Origin: Pseudomonas sp. | GTDB taxonomy: Bacteria; Pseudomonadota; Gammaproteobacteria; Pseudomonadales; Pseudomonadaceae | Length of the DNA: 5,390 nt | Assembly (NCBI GenBank): GCA_029240955.1 | Contig: JARDZH010000192.1 | Span: 1 to 5,390, forward strand | Direction of reading: 5' to 3' | In this document: piece by piece, positions 1 through 5,390 of the stretch | Layout: each line of letters starts with the position of its first letter | Numbering within the stretch: position 1 is the stretch's first letter | Program-made: the position numbers and the translations under genes | The notes under the pieces: model-generated | The model's database searches: none | What the model saw: only the letters and a program-made list of their open reading frames with translations | What the model was told of the DNA's origin: nothing

Positions 1-372
1 CCGTCCACGGAACCGTCTGGCCGGAAAGCTCCGAGGGCCATGAAGTTGATGATCGTTGCGCTACCGGCCTCCCCCGTGACAAAACCACCACCTACATCAC
101 CCGATGCTGTGATGATTGTCCCGCCGTGAGAGGTGAGGCTCCCTGAATAGGCCATAGGACGACCATTCACCTGAATGGAAGGAAAGCCTGTGGTAATGAC
201 AGCGCCGCATCCGCAGGTATCGCCAACCCGCGCAGAGCCTGCGGAGTTAAGGGTGATGTTATCACTGGCAGAGGTGATGGCGGTTGCGCCGTGGCCGGGT
301 ATCGGGCAGACATGTTTGTCACCCGATCAAGCAGAAAAAATCATTGCGAGCCGTCCTTGTGGCTTCGTCCAT
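1..372 (-). pseudogene. PAAR-repeat type VI secretion spike protein, 5' part; apparent frameshift near the N-terminus; runs off the left edge
   Basis: PAAR proteins cap the VgrG spike of the type VI secretion system and often carry effector domains. Read leftwards from 320, one frame is open to base 1. It shows the family pattern: GDKHVCPIPGHG, ARVGDTCGCGAVITTG, a V-N-G-R-P turn, SHGGTIITASGDV, then a non-PAAR tail ending RPDGSVDG at the edge. The expected conserved beginning is not in that frame. A 17-codon start, MDEATRTARNDFFCLIG, begins with ATG at 372-370 and ends at TGA (321-319). Skipping one base there gives ...FFCLIG-DKHVCP..., a natural PAAR N-terminus. In the PAAR frame itself, ATG 344-342 has a fair AAGGA ribosome binding site 9 nt upstream but meets TGA at 329-327 after five codons. 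Either way the gene is interrupted as read. One inserted base (for example GG to GGG at 322-324), a sequencing error or +1 recoding could explain it. PAAR identity is firm; pseudogene status is inferred. Confidence 0.72.
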
Positions 373-550
373 AAAAATCACCAGCCTGAAGCGGGCTCGA
401 AGGAGGCTACGGAAAACTGAAGGGCGGGGCTGTAGGCTGACTCTCTACCTCGGGTGGAATGCTTCTTTGAAAATTGGGCGAAATGGAATGGCGCAATGAT
501 TCCGGGTGTGCAGGCACATCTGTGTCGAACAACCCATGCATCTTCGTCGC

Positions 551-1498
551 TCAGTCAATAAACCGGTGTTCTCGCGTCTCGCCCAATAACAGCGGGCGGT
601 TCAGCTCGGCGATCTGGCGGATGTAATCCCACAGCAACGTGATCCGCTTGAGCTTGCGCAGGTCCTCCCGGCAGTACATCCAGAAATGCCGAGTGATGTT
701 CACCTCGTCTGCCAGAACCGGTAGCAGGCGCGAGTCCTGGCTGGCGAGGAAGCAGGGCAGAATCGCAAGGGCGCGCCCCTGCAGCGCGGCAGTGTACTGG
801 GCGATCACGCTGGTGCTGCGCAACTGGGCCTGAGCGTTGGGCAGCAGGTTGCTCAGGTACAGCAGCTCGGAGCTGAATGCCAGATCGTCGACGTAGCTGA
901 TAAAGGCGTGCTCGGTCAGATCTTCCTTGCGCTGAATGGGCGAGTGCGTGTCCAGGTATTCGCGAGTGGCGTAGAGCCTCAAGGTGTAGTCGCAGAGTTT
1001 GCAACAGACGTACGGGCCGTGCTCCGGCCTTTCGAGCGCAATGACGATGTCCGCCTCGCGCTTGGACAGGCTGATGAAATGCGGCAGCGGCAGGATATCC
1101 ACCGAAATCGTCGGATAGCTGTCGAGGAAATGGCTGAGTTGCGGCGTGATGAAAAAACTGCCAAAGCCTTCGGTGCAACCCATGCGGATGTGCCCTGACA
1201 GCGCGACGCCTGAACCTGAAACCTGTTCGCACGCCAGGTGCAGCGTGCTTTCGATGGACTCGGCGTAACCCAGCAACCGTTGCCCTTCGGCGGTCATGAT
1301 AAAGCCGTTGTTGCGCGACTTTTCGAACAGCAGCGTTCCGAGTGAGCTTTCAAGCGAAGTGATGCGACGTGACACGGTCGTGTAATCCACAAGCAGGCGT
1401 TTGGCGGCACTGCTGACCTTACGGGTGCGAGCCACTTCGAGGAAAAACTTCAGGTCATCCCAATTCATCGAACCCAGGGACGTGACGTTTTTTTGCAT
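551..1498 (-). CDS. LysR-type transcriptional regulator, divergent from mmsAB
   Basis: This is a cytoplasmic DNA-binding regulator, 315 aa from the chosen start and so close to the usual ~300 aa for LysR proteins. The winged helix-turn-helix is at about residues 12-72 (WDDLKFFLEVARTRKVSSAA, then TTVSRRI as recognition helix, then LESSLGTLLFEKS). A linker helix follows to about 95, and the inducer-binding domain covers about 101-305 (starting SGHIRMGCTEGFG, with the late GRALAILPCFLA element). I chose ATG at 1498-1496 because AGGTG lies 4 nt upstream. ATG at 1468 (MNWDDLKFF, 305 aa) is a reasonable alternative. A TTG at 1570 would give 339 aa but would sit inside the mmsA leader and is unlikely. 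LysR regulators typically control the divergent neighbour, here mmsA, and repress themselves. LysR proteins beside mmsA/3-hydroxyisobutyrate dehydrogenase genes in Pseudomonas have been described as responding to 3-hydroxypropionate. That this one does so is inference. Confidence 0.93.
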   Translation of the reverse strand: MQKNVTSLGSMNWDDLKFFLEVARTRKVSSAAKRLLVDYTTVSRRITSLESSLGTLLFEKSRNNGFIMTAEGQRLLGYAESIESTLHLACEQVSGSGVALSGHIRMGCTEGFGSFFITPQLSHFLDSYPTISVDILPLPHFISLSKREADIVIALERPEHGPYVCCKLCDYTLRLYATREYLDTHSPIQRKEDLTEHAFISYVDDLAFSSELLYLSNLLPNAQAQLRSTSVIAQYTAALQGRALAILPCFLASQDSRLLPVLADEVNITRHFWMYCREDLRKLKRITLLWDYIRQIAELNRPLLLGETREHRFID

Positions 1499-1540
1499 GT
1501 TGCACCTGCTTTTATGTGCGTTCTTGTTAGAAGTTTGCAC
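1494..1540. promoter_or_regulatory. Candidate LysR operator region between the divergent genes
   Basis: Several short symmetric elements cluster here. TGCA-TGT-TGCA lies at 1494-1504. GCAC at 1502-1505 is inverted against GTGC at 1516-1519. That same GTGC is inverted against GCAC at 1537-1540. Between the last two arms lies TTCT-TGTT-AGAA at 1521-1532, a 4-bp inverted repeat with a 4-nt spacer. LysR regulators bind interrupted dyads (T-N11-A type), usually one upstream site and one near the -35 region. The 1521-1532 dyad sits where an activation site would be relative to the TATACT -10 box at 1544. The repeats are seen directly; their role is inferred from position. Each is short enough to arise by chance on its own. 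Confidence 0.4.
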
Positions 1541-1543
1541 ACC

Positions 1544-1549
1544 TATACT
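1544..1549 (+). promoter_or_regulatory. Probable -10 box of the mmsAB promoter
   Basis: TATACT matches the sigma-70 -10 consensus TATAAT at five of six positions and lies 62 nt before the chosen mmsA start, leaving a leader of about 55 nt. No good -35 box stands 16-18 bp upstream (TTCTTG at 1521-1526 is poor), as expected for a promoter that needs an activator such as the divergent LysR protein. The hexamer is seen; transcription from it is inferred. Confidence 0.42.
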
Positions 1550-1568
1550 CCAATGCGTGTCCTCGACC

Positions 1569-1590
1569 AAGCCCCGTATCGACGGGTCTT
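1569..1590 (+). promoter_or_regulatory. Hairpin in the mmsA 5' leader
   Basis: AAG-c-CCCGT, loop ATCG, ACGGG-t-CTT forms eight base pairs with one internal C/T mismatch and a 4-nt loop. It ends 7 nt before the GGAG ribosome binding site (1598-1601). There is no T tract after it, so it is not an intrinsic terminator. It could protect the mRNA 5' end, tune translation, or act as a DNA dyad for a repressor. The pairing is directly visible; the role is unknown. Confidence 0.4.
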
Positions 1591-1611
1591 CATCATTGGA
1601 GAATGGCTGTC

Positions 1612-3138
1612 ATGAACGCCTTAGAGAACAACAACAAAACGGCACTGACTCGTGTGAAGCTGCTGATTGGCGGCGAAATGATCGAATCGCAAAGCAGCGA
1701 ATGGCACGACGTCATCAACCCTGCTACTCAACAGGTGCTGGCTCAGGTGCCTTTCGCCACTGCAGCAGAGGTCGACGCAGCGGTGGCCGCCGCGCAGAAG
1801 GCATTTGTCAGCTGGCGCGAAACACCGATTGGCGCTCGCATGCGCATCATGCTCAAGTATCAGGCGCTGATTCGCGAGCACTCCACACGTATCGCGGCTG
1901 TACTCAGTGCCGAGCAGGGCAAGACGCTTGCGGACGCAGAAGGCGATATTTTCCGCGGGCTGGAAGTCGTCGAGCACGCTTGCTCGATTGGCACCCTGCA
2001 AATGGGCGAGTTCGCTGAGAACGTCGCCAGTGGCGTGGACACCTATACGCTGCGACAGCCTTTGGGCGTTTGCGCTGGCATCACGCCATTTAACTTTCCG
2101 GCAATGATCCCGTTGTGGATGTTTCCGATGGCGATCGCGTGCGGCAACACCTTCGTACTCAAACCCTCGGAGCAGGATCCATTGTCGACCATGCTTCTGG
2201 TGGATCTGGCGATCGAGGCAGGCATTCCGGCGGGTGTGCTGAACGTCGTACACGGCGGCAAAGAGGTGGTCGACGCGCTTTGCACTCATAAAGCGATCAA
2301 GGCAATTTCCTTCGTCGGTTCGACCGCCGTCGGCACGCACGTCTATAACCTCGCGGGCCAGCACGGCAAGCGCGTGCAGTCGATGATGGGCGCGAAAAAC
2401 CACGTTGTGGTGCTGCCGGACGCTCATCGCGAGCAGACCTTGAATGCATTGGTCGGTGCCGGCTTCGGCGCGGCAGGTCAGCGCTGTATGGCGACCTCGG
2501 TGGTTGTGCTGGTCGGCGCGGCCAGGCAGTGGCTTCCGGACCTGAAGGCACTGGCGCAGAAACTGAAGGTCAATGCCGGCAACGAGCCGGGTACCGATAT
2601 AGGCCCGGTCATTTCTCGTCGCGCACGGCAGCGGATCATCGACCTGATCGACAGTGGCGTACGCGAAGGTGCCACGCTGGAACTCGACGGTCGCGACGTC
2701 AGCGTGCCTGGTTACGAGCAGGGCAATTTTGTCGGGCCGACACTGTTCTCCGGCGTGACGACCGATATGCAGATTTACACGCAGGAAATTTTCGGCCCGG
2801 TGCTGCTGGTGCTGGAAGTCGACACTCTCGATGAGGCGATCGCGCTGGTCAACGCCAACCCGTTCGGTAACGGCACGGGGCTGTTCACGCAAAGCGGCGC
2901 AGCAGCGCGCAAGTTTCAGAACGAAATCGATGTCGGCCAGGTGGGCATCAACATTCCGATTCCCGTGCCCGTGCCGTTTTTCAGCTTTACCGGTTCGCGC
3001 GGCTCGAAACTGGGTGATCTGGGGCCGTACGGCAAGCAGGTCGTGCAGTTCTACACTCAGACCAAGACGGTCACCAGCCGCTGGTTCGATGATGAAAGCG
3101 TTAACCATGGCGTGAACACCACCATCAACCTGCGCTGA
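1612..3138 (+). CDS. mmsA: CoA-acylating methylmalonate/malonate-semialdehyde dehydrogenase
   Basis: This enzyme oxidises (S)-methylmalonate semialdehyde to propionyl-CoA plus CO2, or malonate semialdehyde to acetyl-CoA, using NAD+ and CoA. It is the final step of the valine distal pathway and also serves beta-alanine and C3 acid breakdown. The 508-aa protein covers the whole aldehyde dehydrogenase fold, with the family's usual length near 500. Visible landmarks (numbered from this start) are [14 protein letters not shown] at 159-172, [10 protein letters not shown] at 181-190, [10 protein letters not shown] at 232-241, MGAKNH at 259-264, the catalytic cysteine C292 in GQRCMATS, and EIFGPVL at 392-398. 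The glutamate general base of hydrolytic ALDHs (ELGGK) is absent at MMGAK, as is usual for CoA-dependent members. Arg291 next to the cysteine fits the family's carboxylate-binding residue. I chose ATG 1612 because GGAG at 1598-1601 is 10 nt away; the in-frame ATG at 1603 is only 1 nt from that site. It is first in an operon with mmsB. Confidence 0.95.
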   Translation: MNALENNNKTALTRVKLLIGGEMIESQSSEWHDVINPATQQVLAQVPFATAAEVDAAVAAAQKAFVSWRETPIGARMRIMLKYQALIREHSTRIAAVLSAEQGKTLADAEGDIFRGLEVVEHACSIGTLQMGEFAENVASGVDTYTLRQPLGVCAGITPFNFPAMIPLWMFPMAIACGNTFVLKPSEQDPLSTMLLVDLAIEAGIPAGVLNVVHGGKEVVDALCTHKAIKAISFVGSTAVGTHVYNLAGQHGKRVQSMMGAKNHVVVLPDAHREQTLNALVGAGFGAAGQRCMATSVVVLVGAARQWLPDLKALAQKLKVNAGNEPGTDIGPVISRRARQRIIDLIDSGVREGATLELDGRDVSVPGYEQGNFVGPTLFSGVTTDMQIYTQEIFGPVLLVLEVDTLDEAIALVNANPFGNGTGLFTQSGAAARKFQNEIDVGQVGINIPIPVPVPFFSFTGSRGSKLGDLGPYGKQVVQFYTQTKTVTSRWFDDESVNHGVNTTINLR

Positions 3139-3160
3139 CCGGCAACCGCGCCGAATTGAC

Positions 3161-3164
3161 GGAG
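3161..3164 (+). promoter_or_regulatory. Ribosome binding site that decides the mmsB start
   Basis: GGAG lies 9 nt before ATG 3174 and only 3 nt before ATG 3168. The spacing favours 3174, which gives the clean family start MKIAFIGLGNMG. An in-frame TTG at 3156 precedes this site and can be discarded. Confidence 0.6.
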
Positions 3165-3173
3165 ATCATGTTC

Positions 3174-4061
3174 ATGAAAATCGCATTCATTGGCCTGGGC
3201 AACATGGGCGCGCCCATGGCCCGCAACCTGATCAAGGCGGGTCACCAACTGCAACTGTTCGACCTCAACCAGAGCGTGCTGGCGGAACTGGCGCAACTGG
3301 GCGGGACGGTCCGTGAATCGCCGCGTCATGCCGCTCAGGGCAGCGAACTGGTCATCACCATGTTGCCCGCTGCACCGCATGTGCGCAGCGTGTATCTGGG
3401 AGAAAACGGTGTGCTGGCCGGAATCGACCCAGGCGTACCGGCAGTGGATTGCAGCACCATCGATCCACAGACGATTCGGGAGCTCTCGATACAGGCCGCC
3501 GACAAAGGCGTGCTGCTTGGCGACGCACCCGTATCCGGCGGCACCGGTGGTGCGCAGGCAGGCACGCTGACGTTCATGGTGGGTGCGCCGTCTGAACTGT
3601 TCGAGCGACTCAGACCAGTGCTGGGGCAAATGGGGCGCAACATTGTGCATTGCGGCGAAGTCGGGACCGGGCAGATTGCCAAAATCTGCAACAACATGCT
3701 GCTGGCGATTTCTATGATCGGAATCTCTGAGGCCATGGCGCTCGGCAATGCCTTAGGTATCGACAGCGAAGTGCTGGCCGGCGTGATAAACACGTCGACA
3801 GGCCGTTGCTGGAGTTCCGAGGTCTATAACCCGTGGCCGGGTGTGGTCGAAACGGCGCCGGCGTCACGCGGTTACACCGGCGGTTTCGGTGCCGAATTGA
3901 TGCTCAAGGACCTGGGGCTGGCGACCGATGCAGCACGCTCAGCCCGACAGCCGGTGATCATGGGCGCGCTGGCGCATCAGCTGTATCAGGCAATGAGTTT
4001 GCGCGGCGACGGCGGCAAGGATTTCTCGGCGATCATTGAAGGTTATCGCAGGAAGGATTAG
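3174..4061 (+). CDS. mmsB: 3-hydroxyisobutyrate dehydrogenase
   Basis: This is an NAD-dependent cytoplasmic enzyme that oxidises 3-hydroxyisobutyrate to methylmalonate semialdehyde, the substrate of MmsA. Many relatives also take 3-hydroxypropionate. It has 295 aa, the normal size for the beta-hydroxyacid dehydrogenase family. The N-terminal Rossmann motif GLGNMGAPMARNL spans residues 7-19. The substrate-binding signature DAPVSGGTGGAQAGTLTFMV spans 117-136. The catalytic lysine is K170 in GQIAKICNN, with the conserved asparagine at 174. LKDLGLA (244-250) and GGKDFSAI (280-287) complete the active site. The stretch INTSTGRCWSSEVYNPWPGV at 205-224 is characteristic of true MmsB proteins rather than tartronate-semialdehyde or glyoxylate reductases. 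The gene starts 35 nt after mmsA on the same strand, so co-transcription is very likely. The start was chosen by ribosome binding site spacing; ATG 3168 would add two residues. No defect is seen. Confidence 0.95.
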   Translation: MKIAFIGLGNMGAPMARNLIKAGHQLQLFDLNQSVLAELAQLGGTVRESPRHAAQGSELVITMLPAAPHVRSVYLGENGVLAGIDPGVPAVDCSTIDPQTIRELSIQAADKGVLLGDAPVSGGTGGAQAGTLTFMVGAPSELFERLRPVLGQMGRNIVHCGEVGTGQIAKICNNMLLAISMIGISEAMALGNALGIDSEVLAGVINTSTGRCWSSEVYNPWPGVVETAPASRGYTGGFGAELMLKDLGLATDAARSARQPVIMGALAHQLYQAMSLRGDGGKDFSAIIEGYRRKD

Positions 4062-4081
4062 AGCGCCGGAGCGCAACACGA

Positions 4082-4116
4082 TTGGGCAAGATGTGAACCT
4101 GTCACATCTTGTCCAA
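4082..4116. promoter_or_regulatory. 15-bp inverted repeat after mmsB: terminator-like hairpin or operator
   Basis: The left arm is 4082-4096, the loop ACCTG is 4097-4101 and the right arm is 4102-4116. All 15 positions pair, one as a G-T wobble (4086/4112). It begins 21 nt after the mmsB stop, where an operon terminator is expected, but no T run follows on either strand, so it is not a canonical intrinsic terminator. The core TGTGA-N5-TCACA resembles a CRP/Vfr box (TGTGA-N6-TCACA) with one base too few in the spacer. It may stabilise the 3' end of the mmsAB mRNA, end transcription with Rho, or bind a regulator of the downstream receptor gene 58 nt away. Confidence 0.55.
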
Positions 4117-4131
4117 CCTTGGTGGATGTAG

Positions 4132-4164
4132 ATGCATACGATTCGCGTTTACTTCGAATCGTAA
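4132..4164 (+). CDS. Possible 10-codon upstream leader ORF (MHTIRVYFES)
   Basis: ATG at 4132 is followed by nine sense codons and TAA at 4162-4164, in the same frame as the receptor gene and ending 9 nt before its ATG. A weak GGTGGA ribosome binding site lies 5 nt upstream. Its stop codon overlaps the first bases of the receptor's AAGGAAG ribosome binding site, so ribosomes finishing here would sit on the start of the next gene. It may be coincidental: ten codons are too few to judge by composition, and whether it is transcribed depends on an unknown start site. Confidence 0.22.
   Translation: MHTIRVYFES
4137..4163. promoter_or_regulatory. Perfect 9-bp inverted repeat in front of the receptor gene
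   Basis: TACGATTCG (4137-4145) and CGAATCGTA (4155-4163) are perfect inverted copies separated by 9 nt. The right arm ends on the first A of the AAGGAAG ribosome binding site (4163-4169). As DNA it could be an operator for a dimeric regulator. As RNA it would form a 9-bp stem next to, and partly including, the ribosome binding site. It does not resemble the AT-rich Fur box (GATAATGATAATCATTATC) that usually governs siderophore receptors. No convincing sigma-70 promoter was found nearby. Confidence 0.5.
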
Positions 4165-4173
4165 GGAAGCTAC

Positions 4174-5390
4174 ATGCACTCTGCTCTTCGTCTGCGGCCC
4201 ACGGCAGTGATGGTCAAAATCGCGTTGGCGTGCCTGGTTACCGGCCAGGCTCAGGCGGCCGAAACCGTCATCGAGACCGCAAATGTTCTGTCGATCGAAG
4301 ACGTGGTGGTGACCGCCGCCGGCTATGAGCAGAACCTTGAGGACGCGCCGGCTTCGATTACCGTGATCACCGGCGACGAACTGCGCAAGAAATCCTTCCG
4401 CGACCTGACCGACGCCGTGCGTGACGTTGAAGGCGTGACCGTCAACGGCGGCGCTAACGAAACTGATATCTCGATTCGCGGCATGCCTGCGGACTACACG
4501 CTGATTCTGGTCGATGGCAAGCGCCAGAGCGCGCGCGAATCCCGGGTCAATGGCAATAGCGGCTACGAGCAGAGCTTCATTCCGCCCGCCGAAGCGATCG
4601 AGCGGATCGAAGTCGTGCGCGGCCCGATGTCCTCGCTTTACGGCTCCGATGCGATCGGCGGCGTCATCAACGTCATTACTCGCAAGGTCACGCCAGAGTG
4701 GGGCGGTTCGATCACTTACGATTACTCCGCGCGCCAGCACAGCGACCAGGGCAACGCGCGACAGTCACAGTTCTACCTCAGCGGCCCGATCAAAGAAGAC
4801 CTGCTGGGGTTACAGGTCTGGGGTCGTTATCTGGATCGTCAGGCCGATGATGATGTGGAAGTGACCAACGGCTACAGCAAGGCCGATCACCGGGACTTGA
4901 CCGCGCGACTGGCGATCACGCCGACGCCGGATCACGACATTCTGCTGGAAGCTGGCGCTCAGCGTCTGAAAAACGGCGATGGGCTCAGCGCCAACTGGGC
5001 GACCCGCGAGCAGGAAAATAACCGCGATCACTGGTCGATTTCCCACCAGGGCCGTTGGGGTTGGGCGACGTCGGATGTGTCGCTTGCCTACGAGAAATCC
5101 AGCCGTGAAGGCAAGGCCAGCGCAGACCAGACCGACATCCTGGGTCGCAAGCCGACAGTCGAGAACACGGTATTCGATGCCAAGCTGGTGATGCCGACCG
5201 AGCGCAATATCACCACGGCAGGCCTGCAATGGAACGACACCACGGTCACCGACTGGAATCAGGGCCTGGGCGATCGCAAGGACTATGAATTCTCCGTCAC
5301 GCAAAAGGCGTTGTTTGCCGAGAACGAATGGTCGATGACTGACAGCTTCTCGCTCACCACAGGCCTTCGTATGGATCATCACGAAGAGTA
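4174..5390 (+). CDS. CirA-like TonB-dependent outer-membrane receptor, 5' part; runs off the right edge
   Basis: This is an outer-membrane beta-barrel transporter that takes up a ligand, probably a catecholate siderophore or its breakdown products, using TonB energy. 405 codons are open to the edge, roughly 60% of a typical ~650-aa CirA/FepA-type receptor. A signal peptide covers about residues 1-28 (basic start, hydrophobic MVKIALACLVTG, AQA cleavage site). The TonB box is near IEDVVVTA (41-48). The plug domain runs from about 52 to 172, with EDAPASITVIT, the SIRGMP element, TLILVDGKR, and ERIEVVRGPMSSLYGSDAIG at 143-162 followed by GGVINVITRK. Barrel strands follow. From memory the plug and the last residues (TTGLRMDHHEE plus a partial TA- codon, surely Tyr) match E. 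coli CirA closely. ATG 4174 follows AAGGAAG by 4 nt. The substrate is unproven, so no symbol is given. It lies on the same strand as mmsAB, 112 nt downstream and beyond a strong hairpin, so it is probably an independent unit. Confidence 0.92.
   Translation, partial: MHSALRLRPTAVMVKIALACLVTGQAQAAETVIETANVLSIEDVVVTAAGYEQNLEDAPASITVITGDELRKKSFRDLTDAVRDVEGVTVNGGANETDISIRGMPADYTLILVDGKRQSARESRVNGNSGYEQSFIPPAEAIERIEVVRGPMSSLYGSDAIGGVINVITRKVTPEWGGSITYDYSARQHSDQGNARQSQFYLSGPIKEDLLGLQVWGRYLDRQADDDVEVTNGYSKADHRDLTARLAITPTPDHDILLEAGAQRLKNGDGLSANWATREQENNRDHWSISHQGRWGWATSDVSLAYEKSSREGKASADQTDILGRKPTVENTVFDAKLVMPTERNITTAGLQWNDTTVTDWNQGLGDRKDYEFSVTQKALFAENEWSMTDSFSLTTGLRMDHHEE

Noticed and set aside
175..499. 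Two overlapping plus-strand frames (175-420 and 284-499).
   Set aside because: The first is mostly antisense to the PAAR coding frame, and the second overlaps the PAAR start and has no good ribosome binding site or motif.
505..520. Inverted repeat GGTGTGC-AG-GCACATC downstream of the LysR gene, considered as its terminator.
   Set aside because: The loop would be only 2-4 nt, the stem about 6 bp, and no T run follows on the minus strand. This is too weak to call.
1499..1570. Extension of the LysR protein to a TTG start at 1570.
   Set aside because: The added residues have no family counterpart, TTG is a poor start, and it would cover the divergent promoter. ATG 1498 has a ribosome binding site.
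2398..2500. Missing catalytic glutamate in MmsA (MMGAK instead of ELGGK) as a sign of inactivation.
   Set aside because: CoA-dependent methylmalonate-semialdehyde dehydrogenases normally lack this glutamate, and the catalytic cysteine in GQRC is present.
1621..3108. A 495-codon open frame on the minus strand opposite mmsA.
   Set aside because: It mirrors mmsA in a GC-rich gene, its translation is rich in Arg, His and Cys without any recognisable motif, and mmsA itself is unmistakable and intact.
4092..4106. A CRP/Vfr binding site.
   Set aside because: TGTGA and TCACA are separated by 5 nt instead of the required 6, and the symmetry is accounted for by the longer 15-bp stem, so I kept it only as a possibility.
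4062..4173. A cobalamin riboswitch in front of the TonB-dependent receptor.
   Set aside because: The interval is too short, no B12-box-like element is present, and the receptor is CirA-like rather than BtuB-like.
4102..5382. Long minus-strand open frames at 4102-4740 and 4810-5382.
   Set aside because: They lie opposite the receptor gene, whose plus-strand reading has a signal peptide, TonB box and plug motifs. The opposite frames show no family features.

Overview
The window looks like chromosome of a gamma-proteobacterium of the genus Pseudomonas, probably from the syringae/fluorescens side of the genus. This rests on the moderately high GC content with G/C-ending codons, an mmsA-mmsB pair beside a divergent LysR-type regulator, and a type VI secretion (PAAR) gene. 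The genus is an inference from gene content; there is no rRNA or other phylogenetic marker here.

Layout. (1) Bases 1-372, minus strand: the 5' part of a PAAR-repeat spike protein gene that leaves the window on the left. Its N-terminus appears broken or recoded. A good N-terminus lies in one frame and the PAAR repeats in the +1 frame, with UGA stop codons at the junction. (2) Bases 373-550: about 180 bp without a gene, holding only a weak short inverted repeat near 505-520. (3) Bases 551-1498, minus strand: a complete LysR-type regulator. (4) Bases 1499-1611: a divergent control region with several short inverted repeats, a good -10 hexamer (TATACT) facing mmsA, and a leader hairpin just before the mmsA ribosome binding site. 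(5) Bases 1612-4061, plus strand: mmsA (CoA-acylating (methyl)malonate-semialdehyde dehydrogenase) and mmsB (3-hydroxyisobutyrate dehydrogenase), 35 nt apart and surely one operon. (6) Bases 4062-4173: a short intergenic region with a 15-bp hairpin, then a perfect 9-bp inverted repeat that coincides with a 10-codon upstream reading frame and runs into the next ribosome binding site. (7) Bases 4174 to the right edge, plus strand: the first ~405 codons of a CirA-like TonB-dependent outer-membrane receptor.

How they work together. MmsB oxidises 3-hydroxyisobutyrate (or 3-hydroxypropionate) to the semialdehyde. MmsA then converts the semialdehyde to propionyl-CoA (or acetyl-CoA). Together they form the last steps of valine catabolism and of C3 hydroxyacid/beta-alanine degradation. 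The divergent LysR gene is the obvious candidate regulator. The receptor downstream is probably a separate unit for catecholate siderophore uptake, and the PAAR gene is unrelated to the operon.

Most of the window is ordinary accessory metabolism. The parts worth a second look are the PAAR frame junction and the structured 112-bp leader of the receptor gene. No CRISPR array, insertion sequence, tRNA or rRNA was seen.
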